Assembly: GCA_021780275.1 (NCBI GenBank)
Contig: JAJXZC010000436.1
Span: forward strand, 1 to 21,637
Direction of reading: 5' to 3'
Length of the DNA stretch: 21,637 nt
Source of the DNA: Pseudomonadota bacterium
Lineage (GTDB): Bacteria; Pseudomonadota; Alphaproteobacteria; Parvibaculales; Parvibaculaceae
Below the pieces are notes generated by a model, which searched no databases, was not told the origin of the DNA, and worked only from the letters and a program-made list of their open reading frames with translations. This document shows, one piece after another, positions 14,503 through 21,637 of this stretch; positions within the stretch are counted from its first letter, which is position 1; each line of letters begins with the position of its first letter. The translations under genes were made by a program, and so were the position numbers.

Positions 14503-15678
14503 ATGATGGATCATGTTTCGCCGGATACGATCCGGCAGTTCGACCTGAACGAAGAACAGCGCGCCATTCGAGAAATGGCGCAGAGTTTCGCGCAGGAAGA
14601 GCTCGCGCCTCGGGCGATCGAATGGGATCAGGAAAAACATTTCCCGATCGACGTCCTTCGCAAGGCCGCTGCCCTCGGCATGGCAGGGATTTATACGCGC
14701 GAGGAATTTGGCGGGTCCGGCCTTACCCGGCTCGACGCGGCCCTAATTTTCGAAGCTTTGGCTTCCGGCTGCCCTTCGGTCGCGGCCTATGTGTCGATCC
14801 ACAATATGGTCACGTGGATGCTCGACCGGTTCGGCGATGAGGCGCAGCGGGCGAAATTCGTTCACTCGCTTTGCACGATGGATCGTTTCGGCTCGTATTG
14901 CCTCACGGAGCCTGCTGCGGGCTCCGACGCCGGGGCGTTGAAAATGCGCGCGGCGAAGGATGGCGACGCCTATGTCCTGAACGGCGTCAAGCAATTCATC
15001 TCTGGCGCCGGAACGTCCGACGTCTATATCGTTATGGCCAGGACCGGCGATGCCGGACCGGCCGGCGTGTCCGCCTTTATCGTTGAGAAAGACACGCCCG
15101 GCCTTTCCTTCGGGGCCAATGAGAAAAAAATGGGTTGGAATGCACAGCCGACTCGGCAAGTGATCTGCGAGGATTGCCGTGTTCCGGCGTCCAATCTGCT
15201 TGGCGTTGAGGGCCAGGGTTTCAAGATCGCCATGGCGGGTCTCGACGGCGGACGCCTCAACATCGCAGCTTGTTCGCTCGGTGGCGCTCAGGCTGCGCTC
15301 GATAAAGCCCTGTCCTATATGACCGACCGCCAGGCTTTCGGTCGCCGGCTCAATGAATTCCAGGCCCTGCAATTCCGTCTGGCAGACATGGCCATCGATA
15401 TCGAGGCCTCACGGACTTTCCTGTGGCGCGCGGCCAGCGCGCTGGACGCGAAAGATCCCCGCGCCACGCAGTTCTGCGCGATGGCCAAAAAATTTGTCAC
15501 CGATGCCTGTTTCAACGCGGCAAACGAGGCGCTGCAGCTTCACGGCGGATACGGCTACCTCTCCGAATATGGGGTCGAGAAGATCGTCCGGGACCTACGC
15601 GTCCATCAGATCCTCGAAGGAACCAACGAAATCATGCGCGTCATCGTCGCGCGCAAGTTGATCGAATCCGCGAAATAA
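14503..15678 (+). CDS. Acyl-CoA dehydrogenase, isobutyryl-CoA dehydrogenase type
   Basis: This 391-residue FAD-dependent dehydrogenase would oxidise isobutyryl-CoA to methacrylyl-CoA, passing electrons to ETF. The FAD/substrate motif YCLTEPAAGSDAGALK is near 130-150, RQAFGRRLNEFQALQF marks the C-terminal domain, and the catalytic base is Glu372 in ILEGTNEIMR. The sequence is closest in pattern to mammalian ACAD8 and bacterial valine-pathway enzymes. Two adjacent ATGs (14503 and 14506) are possible starts and the ribosome-binding site is weak (AGAAG). It begins 51 bp after the synthetase and is followed 14 bp later by mmsB. Short-branched-chain or butyryl specificity cannot be excluded. Confidence 0.93.
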   Translation: MMDHVSPDTIRQFDLNEEQRAIREMAQSFAQEELAPRAIEWDQEKHFPIDVLRKAAALGMAGIYTREEFGGSGLTRLDAALIFEALASGCPSVAAYVSIHNMVTWMLDRFGDEAQRAKFVHSLCTMDRFGSYCLTEPAAGSDAGALKMRAAKDGDAYVLNGVKQFISGAGTSDVYIVMARTGDAGPAGVSAFIVEKDTPGLSFGANEKKMGWNAQPTRQVICEDCRVPASNLLGVEGQGFKIAMAGLDGGRLNIAACSLGGAQAALDKALSYMTDRQAFGRRLNEFQALQFRLADMAIDIEASRTFLWRAASALDAKDPRATQFCAMAKKFVTDACFNAANEALQLHGGYGYLSEYGVEKIVRDLRVHQILEGTNEIMRVIVARKLIESAK

Positions 15679-15692
15679 GGATGGAGTTCGTT

Positions 15693-16589
15693 ATGGCGCA
15701 AATTGCTTTCATCGGCCTTGGCAATATGGGGCTGCCCATGGCGCTGAACTTGGCCAAGGCTGGCCATCAGGTCGCCGGTTTCGATTTTTCCTCGGTCGCA
15801 ATGGACAAGGCGCGCGAAGGCGGAATCCTGGCCAGCGCATCCGGTTCGGAGGCGGTCTGGAGCGCGGATGTGGTCGTGACTATGCTGCCGTCCGGCAAGC
15901 ATCTGCTCGGCGCTTTGAACGGCGACACCGGGCTTCTGGCGGCGGCCAAACCCGGAACCCTGTTTATCGATTGCTCGACCGTCGACATTTCGAGCGCACG
16001 CGCCGCGCACGAGGCCGCCGCCGCGGCCCGAATGAAATCGGTCGATGCCCCGGTTTCGGGCGGCGTCGGCGGCGCTGGCGCCGGCACGCTTACGTTCATG
16101 ATTGGCGGCGAGACTGAAGTCGTTGAGGCAGCCAGGCCGGTCCTCTCCGCCATGGGCAAGAAGCTCGTGCATTGCGGCGCGGCTGGAGCCGGGCAGGCCG
16201 CGAAAATATGCAACAATATGATCCTGGGCATTTCGATGATCGCTGTTTCCGAAGCTTTCGTGCTCGGCGAGAAACTCGGACTTTCGCATCAGGCGCTGTT
16301 TGACGTCGCGTCGACTTCGTCTGGCCAGTGCTGGTCTCTTACGTCATATTGTCCGGTGCCCGGTCCTGTGCCGACCAGCCCGGCCAATAATCAATACAAG
16401 CCCGGCTTCGCCGCTCCGCTGATGCTCAAGGATTTGAAACTTGCCGAAGAAGCGGCCCACGACGTGTCCGCGCTGACCGCATTGGGGCAGCACGCCACGC
16501 GGATCTATGAGGAATTCGTTGCGTCTGGCGGGGACTCTTCCGATTTCTCGGGTGTTATTAATTCCATTCGCACCGCATCTGGAGCCTGA
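15693..16589 (+). CDS. mmsB: 3-Hydroxyisobutyrate dehydrogenase
   Basis: This 298-residue NAD-dependent beta-hydroxyacid dehydrogenase converts 3-hydroxyisobutyrate to methylmalonate semialdehyde, the substrate of MmsA. The N-terminal dinucleotide site is [12 protein letters not shown] (6-17), the substrate loop is DAPVSGG (118-124), and the catalytic lysine is Lys171 with Asn175 in [14 protein letters not shown]. The HIBADH-type tail with SS..NQYKPGF and LMLKDL is present. The start at 15693 is chosen because GGAG lies 6 nt upstream; the ATG at 15681 has no room for a ribosome-binding site. The 5-bp gap to the hydratase gene indicates a tight operon. Confidence 0.96.
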   Translation: MAQIAFIGLGNMGLPMALNLAKAGHQVAGFDFSSVAMDKAREGGILASASGSEAVWSADVVVTMLPSGKHLLGALNGDTGLLAAAKPGTLFIDCSTVDISSARAAHEAAAAARMKSVDAPVSGGVGGAGAGTLTFMIGGETEVVEAARPVLSAMGKKLVHCGAAGAGQAAKICNNMILGISMIAVSEAFVLGEKLGLSHQALFDVASTSSGQCWSLTSYCPVPGPVPTSPANNQYKPGFAAPLMLKDLKLAEEAAHDVSALTALGQHATRIYEEFVASGGDSSDFSGVINSIRTASGA

Positions 16590-16594
16590 GAACA

Positions 16595-17386
16595 ATGGCC
16601 GAGTCACAACTTCGTAATTATGAAACCCTGCTAGTCGAACAGCGCGGCCGTGTTGCCCTCGTGACGCTCAATCGCCCGCAGGCGTTGAATGCGCTCAATG
16701 TTCAGAGCGCCATTGACATGGCGGACGCTCTCGCCAAGCTCGACGAGAGCGAAGAAATCGGCTGCATCGTTATTGCTGGCTCGCAGAAGGCCTTCGCGGC
16801 CGGCGCGGACATTAAGGAGATGCAAAACCTTTCTTATATCGACGCCCATCGCCTCGACTGGTTTCATCTCTGGGATCGCTTGGCGCAGGTTCGCAAACCG
16901 ATTGTTGCGGCCGTGTCCGGCTTCGCGTTGGGCGGCGGCTGCGAGTTGGCGATGATGTGCGATTTCGTCATTGCCTCCGAAACAGCGAAGTTTGGACAGC
17001 CTGAAATCAAGCTCGGCGTCATGCCAGGCATTGGCGGATCGCAGCGGCTCACCCGAGCGGTCGGCAAGGCGAAGGCGATGGATATGTGTCTCACGGGCCG
17101 CATGATGGACGTCAACGAGGCTGAGCGCTCGGGCCTGGTATCTCGCGTGGTCCCCGTTGATCGCCTCATGGATGAGACGATGGCGGCCGCGACGGCGATC
17201 GCCGCCATGTCGCTACCGGTCGCGCGATTGACGAAGGAAGCGGTGAATGTAGCCTTCGAAATGCCGCTGAGCCAAGGCGTGCGCTTCGAGCGACGGGTCT
17301 TCCAATCCCTGTTCGCCCTAGGCGATCAGAAGGAAGGCATGGGCGCTTTTGTCGAAAAGCGGACGGCAAGATTTTCGAACGCATAA
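16595..17386 (+). CDS. Enoyl-CoA hydratase, probable methacrylyl-CoA hydratase
   Basis: This 263-residue crotonase would hydrate methacrylyl-CoA to 3-hydroxyisobutyryl-CoA. The oxyanion-hole segment [11 protein letters not shown] is at 66-76. Both catalytic glutamates of true hydratases are present: Glu117 in [11 protein letters not shown] and Glu137 in [15 protein letters not shown]. The start at 16595 lies 5 bp after the mmsB stop, with GGAG within the mmsB 3' end as ribosome-binding site. Position between dehydrogenase and hydrolase steps supports methacrylyl-CoA, although straight-chain crotonyl-CoA activity is common in this family. Confidence 0.94.
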   Translation: MAESQLRNYETLLVEQRGRVALVTLNRPQALNALNVQSAIDMADALAKLDESEEIGCIVIAGSQKAFAAGADIKEMQNLSYIDAHRLDWFHLWDRLAQVRKPIVAAVSGFALGGGCELAMMCDFVIASETAKFGQPEIKLGVMPGIGGSQRLTRAVGKAKAMDMCLTGRMMDVNEAERSGLVSRVVPVDRLMDETMAAATAIAAMSLPVARLTKEAVNVAFEMPLSQGVRFERRVFQSLFALGDQKEGMGAFVEKRTARFSNA

Positions 17387-17493
17387 TTGCGAATCCCGTG
17401 GCGCGAGCGTTATGCCGGTTTTGTGCGCCGGCGTTCAACCAAACTGGGTCTGGTCCGCTCGCTATCAGGCCGGCGGCAAACCCGGAGAAGATT

Positions 17494-18129
17494 ATGGCGG
17501 AGCGTGCGCGACGTAAGGCTCAACGACCTGGCGAGATTCTTGAGGCGGCATTTGAAGCCTTCGCAGAGCGCGGCTTTGCCGCCACACGCATGGAAGACGT
17601 CGCCGCGCGCGCGGGCGTCACAAAGGGTGCGATTTATTTCTATTTCAAGACCAAGGAATGCCTGTTTGAAGCCATGGTAACCCGTTATTCGCAGGGCATT
17701 CTGGCTTCCGCCGACGCGACGCTCGCGTCGGCGGTGGGCAGCAATGCGGAACGGCTCCGAGCCTTCCTCGAATATATTTATGGGCGTTGCGCCCAAGATC
17801 GCCATGGACGCGAACTCATCCGATTTATGGTGTCAGAAGGAAAGTCCTTCCCCAATCTTGTCGAGCGCTATTATCTGGATTTTTTTGTTCCGGCTATGCG
17901 CATTATTTCGGACTTATTGGCGGCGGGGATCGATAGCGGTGAATTTGATCCAGATATTGCGCAGCAAGGCGCCGAGATCGTCGTCGCGCCTGCCGCATTG
18001 CTCACTTTGATGCGGCTTATTTTCGACGAACGCCAAGCGTTCAACGAAACGGCCTATATCGCTGCTCACATTAAGCTCTTGCTTCGAGCCTTGCTGACGT
18101 CATCCGCGCGGGAAAACGCGCGCCGGTAG
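17494..18129 (+). CDS. TetR-family transcriptional regulator
   Basis: This 211-residue TetR regulator has its DNA-binding domain at about 14-60 (ILEAAFEAFAERGFAATRME, then VAARAGVTKGAIYFYFKTKECL). The C-terminal ligand-binding helices resemble the TetR_C family members that follow fatty-acid and CoA pathway genes. The start at 17494 has GGAG 6 nt upstream; an upstream in-frame codon at 17398 would add an untypical 32-residue leader. It follows the hydratase gene by 107 bp on the same strand and may be the last gene of the synthetase operon, acting as its repressor. An acyl-CoA ligand is plausible but not shown. Confidence 0.92.
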   Translation: MAERARRKAQRPGEILEAAFEAFAERGFAATRMEDVAARAGVTKGAIYFYFKTKECLFEAMVTRYSQGILASADATLASAVGSNAERLRAFLEYIYGRCAQDRHGRELIRFMVSEGKSFPNLVERYYLDFFVPAMRIISDLLAAGIDSGEFDPDIAQQGAEIVVAPAALLTLMRLIFDERQAFNETAYIAAHIKLLLRALLTSSARENARR

Positions 18130-18480
18130 ACTTTGTGATGCCAAGAGCGGAACGGGCCTTCGCTCGTACAATATCGTGATTTGTCTTCCCGAAATTGGCC
18201 GGCATTGAGTTATGTCTTTCGAGATTTTGAAAAGGATTGCGCCAATGGACAAGGCGCCACGAACCCTAAGTGATCGGTGTCATGTTTGGGCGAGCGGACG
18301 TGCTGAATTCTCAACGGTTAGGGTGGGTGCGCTACCCAATCAAATTTTTCAATGGCGTCGATTTTTGGCTGTGGCCGAATCTGAATAACCAATTCAACGT
18401 ACGGATTGTCTGATCGCCTGCAGCCAAAATGATTTAACGCCGAAACTGGGCTGCTCAGCAAACGTCTTACGGAGGCGAGT
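18130..18480. other. Non-coding gap between tetR and the AI-2E gene
   Basis: I see no gene in these 351 bp. A weak bulged stem GAGCG/CGCTC (18145-18149 and 18161-18165) just after the TetR stop could be a terminator. A GGAGG ribosome-binding site for the next gene lies near its end. The stretch is visibly more AT-rich than the genes around it, which suggests a boundary between the catabolic cluster and what follows. Confidence 0.5.
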
Positions 18481-19542
18481 ATGACCTGGATACCCAAATT
18501 GGCTATTGAAAAAGCTAGTTTTGCAGCTGTTGTGGTCGCGGTCACTGCCGCATTTATATGGCTGTTATTCCCGTATTATGGCGCGATTCTGTGGGCGGTC
18601 ATTCTCTCGATCTTGTTTGATCCTCTCAGACGAAACCTCGAACGGCGCACCGGTGGTCGCCGCAACTTGGCTGCTTCCCTTTCGGTCTTGGCCTGCGTTT
18701 GCATTGTTGTTGTTCCAGGTTCGATCGTCCTTGCGTCGCTAACGCGCGAAGCAGCAAACGTCTACGATCGGATCAGCGCGCGAGAGTTGGATCCGGCTTC
18801 GGTTCTGGATCAAATCAGGAGCGCTTTGCCGCCGCTTCTCACCAGCGCCATGTCGGCGCTCAATCTTGGAAGTTTCACCGAAATCCAATCAGGATTCACG
18901 TCCTTTGTCGGGCGGGCGAGTCAGACGATAGCATCGGGTGCGGTCACCCTCGGGCAAGGCGCCGGTCAATTTTTGATCAACCTCGCATTGATGCTATACA
19001 TCCTGTTTTTCCTCTTTCGTGACGGCGCAGCACTGGCGAGCGCAGTTCGACGCGCCTGTCCCCTCAGCGAGCGCCATACCGACCTGCTTGTGGATAGGTT
19101 CACCGCCGTCGTTAAGGCGACCGTCAGGGGCAGTGTTATCGTCGCGGCCGTTCAGGGTGCGATCGCGGGATCCATGTTTTGGATCTTGGGAGTCGAGGCA
19201 GTTCTTCTCTGGTTCGTGCTCATGACAATTCTTTCGCTCCTTCCCGCCATCGGAGCTGCGCTGATCTGGGCGCCCGCCGCTGTCTATTTCTTTGTCTCCG
19301 GCCACTACTGGAAAGCGATCGCTTTGTTTGCGGTTTGCGGGATCGGGAACACCGCCATTGATAATCTCTTGCGGCCTCCGCTGGTCGGCAAGGGAATCCG
19401 GTTACCGGACTACGTTGTGCTCATTGCAACTGTTGGTGGGCTGACGTCGTTTGGCATGAACGGGATGGTGATCGGGCCGCTGATTGCCGCGCTATTTGTC
19501 GCGGTCTGGTCGTTGTTCGCCGACGACCACCTACGGGCTTGA
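18481..19542 (+). CDS. AI-2E family transporter / UPF0118 membrane protein
   Basis: This 353-residue inner-membrane protein has two N-terminal helices (about 12-50), another at about 62-85, a soluble middle segment with amphipathic helices (about 86-150), and further helices to about 347. It carries the family hallmarks FLFRDG, LLPAIGAALIWAPAAVY, DNLLRPPLVGKGIRLPDYVV and GMNGMVIGPLIAALF. Family members have been linked to autoinducer-2 export and, in some cases, to Na+/H+ antiport; many have no known substrate. GGAGG lies just upstream of the ATG. It sits alone between the catabolic cluster and the mobile-element scar, with no evident functional tie to either. Confidence 0.92.
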   Translation: MTWIPKLAIEKASFAAVVVAVTAAFIWLLFPYYGAILWAVILSILFDPLRRNLERRTGGRRNLAASLSVLACVCIVVVPGSIVLASLTREAANVYDRISARELDPASVLDQIRSALPPLLTSAMSALNLGSFTEIQSGFTSFVGRASQTIASGAVTLGQGAGQFLINLALMLYILFFLFRDGAALASAVRRACPLSERHTDLLVDRFTAVVKATVRGSVIVAAVQGAIAGSMFWILGVEAVLLWFVLMTILSLLPAIGAALIWAPAAVYFFVSGHYWKAIALFAVCGIGNTAIDNLLRPPLVGKGIRLPDYVVLIATVGGLTSFGMNGMVIGPLIAALFVAVWSLFADDHLRA

Positions 19543-19668
19543 TAACTGGAATTAGCTTTAGCTGCCGGTGAGCGGACAAGGGTCGAGAACGCGACAAAAA
19601 GCTGTATGAATCGGTAAGCTCATCCGCGCCGAATCCGCCTCGCGCCGCTGCAAGATTTTTCTGCGCCC

Positions 19669-19824
19669 AACTTTATCCACAATGCGGATATCTGCCGCAT
19701 CAGCGTCGCCAACTACGTCGAGCTGTCGATCATGATTGAACGCCAGCTCGGCCCGGAAGGAATGCGGCAAACGGAAGTCTTCTTCCGCCGCGCCGGCCTC
19801 ACCATCGAGCCAGTGACGCGCGAG
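19669..19824 (+). pseudogene. vapC: VapC toxin (PIN domain) fragment
   Basis: About 52 codons in one frame read NFIHNADICRISVANYVEL, then SIMIERQLGPEGMRQTEVFF and RRAGLTIEPVT. This is the middle of a VapC-type PIN ribonuclease, including the second conserved acidic residue in YVELS. The N-terminal part with the first catalytic Asp and the C-terminal part with the remaining acidic residues are missing. After EPVT the frame continues only as the antisense of the Toprim gene. No VapB antitoxin gene is visible. The 19543-19668 stretch before it shows no recognisable coding sequence. Family assignment is from pattern recognition and is fairly confident; it cannot be functional. Confidence 0.7.
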
Positions 19825-20542
19825 ACGATCGGCGGCAGGGTAACAATAGAAACCCTCTCCGCGCCCAACGTCGCCCAAACCGGCATTCCCTCGTGCAGCA
19901 ACGAGGCGCCCCAAGCGCTCTCAAACCCTTCCGCGAGCCCGATATGGCTTGCCGCCGGCGCAGTGCGCAGCAATCCATCGCCAAGGGGCCCGACGGCGCG
20001 GCGGGGTGAAGGAACATCGGCTTTCGACCGACCGGAAGGATCGAGAAACGTCAGCTGGACCGCGACCAGAACGCGTGACGGCGCCTGAACCGCAGCGATC
20101 ATGCAGGGAAAGCGGCGCGCGCGATCATAGCGATAGGACGGCAGAAAGCGAATGGTTGGCGGGAGCGGCACAGCGAATCCCCGCGCCCTCAAATAGGCTT
20201 CGACCTGCGTCCCCGCGACCGGCAAAGCAGAGCGCCAAAGTTTTCGCGCCAGCTCGCTTGTCGTCCGCGCCGCCTTGCGCGATGGAAAGGCTGGAGCCTG
20301 TTCCTTCCTCTCGGCCCATTCCGACCCGGGCGCGAGATGATTCAGGGCGCGAAAAATCTCAGAAGCCCGACATCCGGCAAAACAATGAACCACCAAACCT
20401 CCCGGCCATCCGAGACACCCAGCGAGGGGCGCATGTCGCCGCGCCGTTTCCCGTGAGTCGGGACCGGACAGCGGCACAGGAATCCCGTTCCTTCCGGCCG
20501 ACCGTGGAGCAGGCGCGCAATATCGCCGGCGCGCGCCTTCAT
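19713..20542 (-). pseudogene. Toprim/primase-like plasmid replication or transfer protein, frameshifted and truncated
   Basis: The gene starts at 20542 (MKARAGDIARLLHGR...), with ATG overlapping the stop of the upstream SNase-like gene as ATGA. A DnaG-like zinc-finger pattern follows: CRCPVPTHG in the first frame, then HCFAGC in another. The frame must change near 20401-20403, where restoring one base in a short G-run (leftward strand) would give the smooth sequence SDGRGGLVVHCFAGC. The second frame continues to the first half of a Toprim domain (GLAEGFESAWGASLLHEGMP, containing the Toprim Glu). It is cut off at about 19813, before the expected Asp-x-Asp motif, and reads into the VapC remnant until a stop at 19713. 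Homologues are common on alphaproteobacterial plasmids and integrative elements. Confidence 0.75.
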
Positions 20543-21144
20543 CGGCCAGACGCCGGGCCACCGGCCTGCCGGGCGGCGCGCGCGAGAATAGCGTTCGGAT
20601 AAGGAAGGTCGAGCGAAGCCCATAGGCCGCGCCGATGGGCCTTCGCATCGGCTTCGGCAACCGCGTAAGCAAAATTAACGGCCCGGCCCCTGACGTCGGC
20701 GGCGGCAAAGGCAAAGCCCTGAGTGATCAAGATCGTGCCGAGATCGAGTGAAGTCCGTCCAATGTGAGCCGCGCAGACGGCATAGATCAGCGGCGGCGCG
20801 CCCGAGCGCGCGATGGCAGTGCAGCGTGGCTTGGTGTCGCGGGTCAGCGTCGCGAAATAGACAAGCGAAGCCTCGCCGCAATCGCCTTTCCTTCCTGCGG
20901 CATTGGTGAATGTGGTTCCCCGGATGCAGGACTGGACGCCATAGAGCCGGAACCTCTCGCCGCCCTGGATCCAGGTATCCCCGGTTTCAAAAGTCGCGCC
21001 TGACAGCGGGATATCGAAGACCGGCAATTTTGCGGTCGGCGTCGCTTGTTGGGCGTCGAGCTTTGCGCCCGGCGCCACGAGCGCGACCGCACACAGAAGC
21101 ACGACGAGGAAATTCCGGCAGGGTCGCGTCATGGCGCCGATCAT
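20539..21144 (-). CDS. Secreted thermonuclease (SNase)-like protein, probably catalytically inactive
   Basis: A 201-residue protein with a clear signal peptide: a basic start, then the hydrophobic stretch FLVVLLCAVALVA and probable cleavage after about residue 31. The mature part has an SNase (OB-fold) outline: GERFRLYGV, a helix GEASLVYFATL, a late ITQGFAFAA strand and the closing AEADAKAHRRGLWAS. The catalytic VDxPE segment of staphylococcal nuclease is replaced here by VQSCI and the second active-site Arg is not recognisable. Four cysteines in the mature region suggest disulfides and periplasmic location. The start at 21144 overlaps the preceding stop as ATGA; an internal ATG at 21132 is possible. 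The stop overlaps the Toprim start, again as ATGA. Homologues of this kind are often labelled thermonuclease family in mobile elements. Confidence 0.75.
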   Translation of the reverse strand: MIGAMTRPCRNFLVVLLCAVALVAPGAKLDAQQATPTAKLPVFDIPLSGATFETGDTWIQGGERFRLYGVQSCIRGTTFTNAAGRKGDCGEASLVYFATLTRDTKPRCTAIARSGAPPLIYAVCAAHIGRTSLDLGTILITQGFAFAAADVRGRAVNFAYAVAEADAKAHRRGLWASLDLPYPNAILARAARQAGGPASGR

Positions 21145-21637
21145 CCGACATTATCCGGAAGAGTCAGGGGCGCGTCGCTCGGCGACGGCGTAATCACGCC
21201 CCCGGGGGTCGTATTATTGTCGGGGCAATTGGTCCCGCCCTTTTGTCCGTTCATCTGGCAATTCTGATTGGCGGCCTGCTGGTCGGCGGCATGCCCCCAG
21301 GAACAGATGGTTTGGCCGCCGGTGTGGCTGGTCCCATCGGTATAGGAGCCGCAACTGCCCGACGATTGCAGGGACTGGACATTATTGTTGCACACGCGCG
21401 CCCCGAATTGCTCGCAGGCGGCCAACATGCCGGCGGTGACAGGATAGCCGTTGATCGGGGTTCCGCCGTCGTAGGCGCCGAGAAGCGTCTGATAGCCGGA
21501 ACTGCTGGCGTTGGAATTCGCGGTGGCGGCCCAGCCATTCACCTGGGTCTGGAGGTCCGCATTCAGATACGCCGCGCGATCCTGGGCAGAATAATCAAGC
21601 CCGCTCGGACCGACATTGAGCTGCAGAATTCCGACGC
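21141..21637 (-). CDS. Unidentified protein, 5' part outside the window (possible conjugation-associated lytic protein)
   Basis: This leftward frame is open from the window edge for 165 codons. It begins VGILQLNVGPSGLDYSAQDR and ends ..PSDAPLTLPDNVG, with a Ser/Asn/Gly-rich, Cys-containing, low-complexity C-terminus (six Cys). The GILQLN start, the NADLQTQVNGWA segment and the INGYPVTAGMLAACEQFGAR segment resemble the pattern of lysozyme/transglycosylase-like proteins in type IV secretion loci (partial repeat length, 'NG..VT..GLLAA'). This is a weak impression, not an identification. It is translationally coupled (ATGA) to the SNase-like gene, and Cys richness suggests an extracytoplasmic protein. 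Confidence 0.6.
   Translation of the reverse strand, partial: VGILQLNVGPSGLDYSAQDRAAYLNADLQTQVNGWAATANSNASSSGYQTLLGAYDGGTPINGYPVTAGMLAACEQFGARVCNNNVQSLQSSGSCGSYTDGTSHTGGQTICSWGHAADQQAANQNCQMNGQKGGTNCPDNNTTPGGVITPSPSDAPLTLPDNVG

Larger units (their letters stand above)
19813..21637 (-). mobile_element. Remnant of a conjugative or integrative element
   Basis: Three leftward genes joined by ATGA overlaps (unidentified protein, secreted SNase-like protein, Toprim protein) form a unit of a kind known from alphaproteobacterial plasmids and integrative elements. It is broken at about 19813 against a VapC fragment and extends beyond the right edge. No integrase, relaxase, attachment site or terminal repeat is visible in the window, so the element type is not proven. 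Confidence 0.45.

Noticed and set aside
17398..17493. Upstream in-frame extension of the TetR gene
   Set aside because: The extra 32 residues do not match TetR N-termini, and the ATG at 17494 has a well-placed GGAG.
19949..20602. 217-codon plus-strand frame opposite the Toprim remnant
   Set aside because: Its sequence is Pro/Arg/Ala-rich with no domain, whereas the minus strand shows zinc-finger and Toprim homology despite the frameshift.

Overview
The window looks like a piece of an alphaproteobacterial chromosome or large plasmid. The GC-rich codon use, the MmsA/MmsB/PrpE-type gene set and the VapC and SNase/Toprim types all fit Hyphomicrobiales (Rhizobiales). I cannot name the genus from sequence alone. 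No tRNA, rRNA or CRISPR array was seen.

Layout. (1) Positions 1-331: the 5' end of a small leftward gene, then a perfect 16-bp inverted repeat enclosing 57 bp. (2) Positions 332-5637: a divergent module for oxidising a methyl group. Leftward are an XylM/CymA/AlkB-type membrane di-iron hydroxylase and an XylB-type zinc alcohol dehydrogenase. Rightward are a coniferyl-type aldehyde dehydrogenase and an XylA-type ferredoxin-NADH reductase. Together they would take R-CH3 to R-CH2OH, R-CHO and R-COOH. (3) Positions 5773-8553: a large LuxR/MalT-type (LAL) ATP-dependent activator, of the class to which AlkS belongs. (4) Positions 8593-18129: a complete isobutyrate route. It has a PrpE-type acyl-CoA synthetase, isobutyryl-CoA-type dehydrogenase, enoyl-CoA (methacrylyl-CoA) hydratase, 3-hydroxyisobutyryl-CoA hydrolase, 3-hydroxyisobutyrate dehydrogenase (mmsB) and methylmalonate-semialdehyde dehydrogenase (mmsA). 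A LysR and a TetR regulator accompany it. (5) Positions 18481-19542: an AI-2E family membrane protein. (6) Positions 19669-21637: a scar of mobile DNA. A VapC fragment is fused head-on to a truncated, frameshifted Toprim/primase-like gene, which follows a degenerate secreted SNase-like gene and an unidentified, probably conjugation-related gene. The last three leftward genes overlap by ATGA.

How the genes may work together: isobutyrate is the side-chain product of meta-cleavage of p-cumate (from p-cymene) and of cumene. An XylM-type methyl hydroxylase beside a full isobutyrate-to-propionyl-CoA pathway therefore suggests a catabolic island for an isopropyl-bearing methyl compound such as p-cymene or a related monoterpene, or for a small branched alkane or alcohol. 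No ring-hydroxylating or ring-cleaving genes lie in the window, so the substrate is an inference. The isobutyrate genes could equally serve valine catabolism alone.

The most interesting points are the split divergent hydroxylase/reductase arrangement under a LAL regulator, the coupling to isobutyrate catabolism, and the recombination scar at about 19.81 kb with a single-base frameshift and an SNase-like protein that lacks its catalytic residues.
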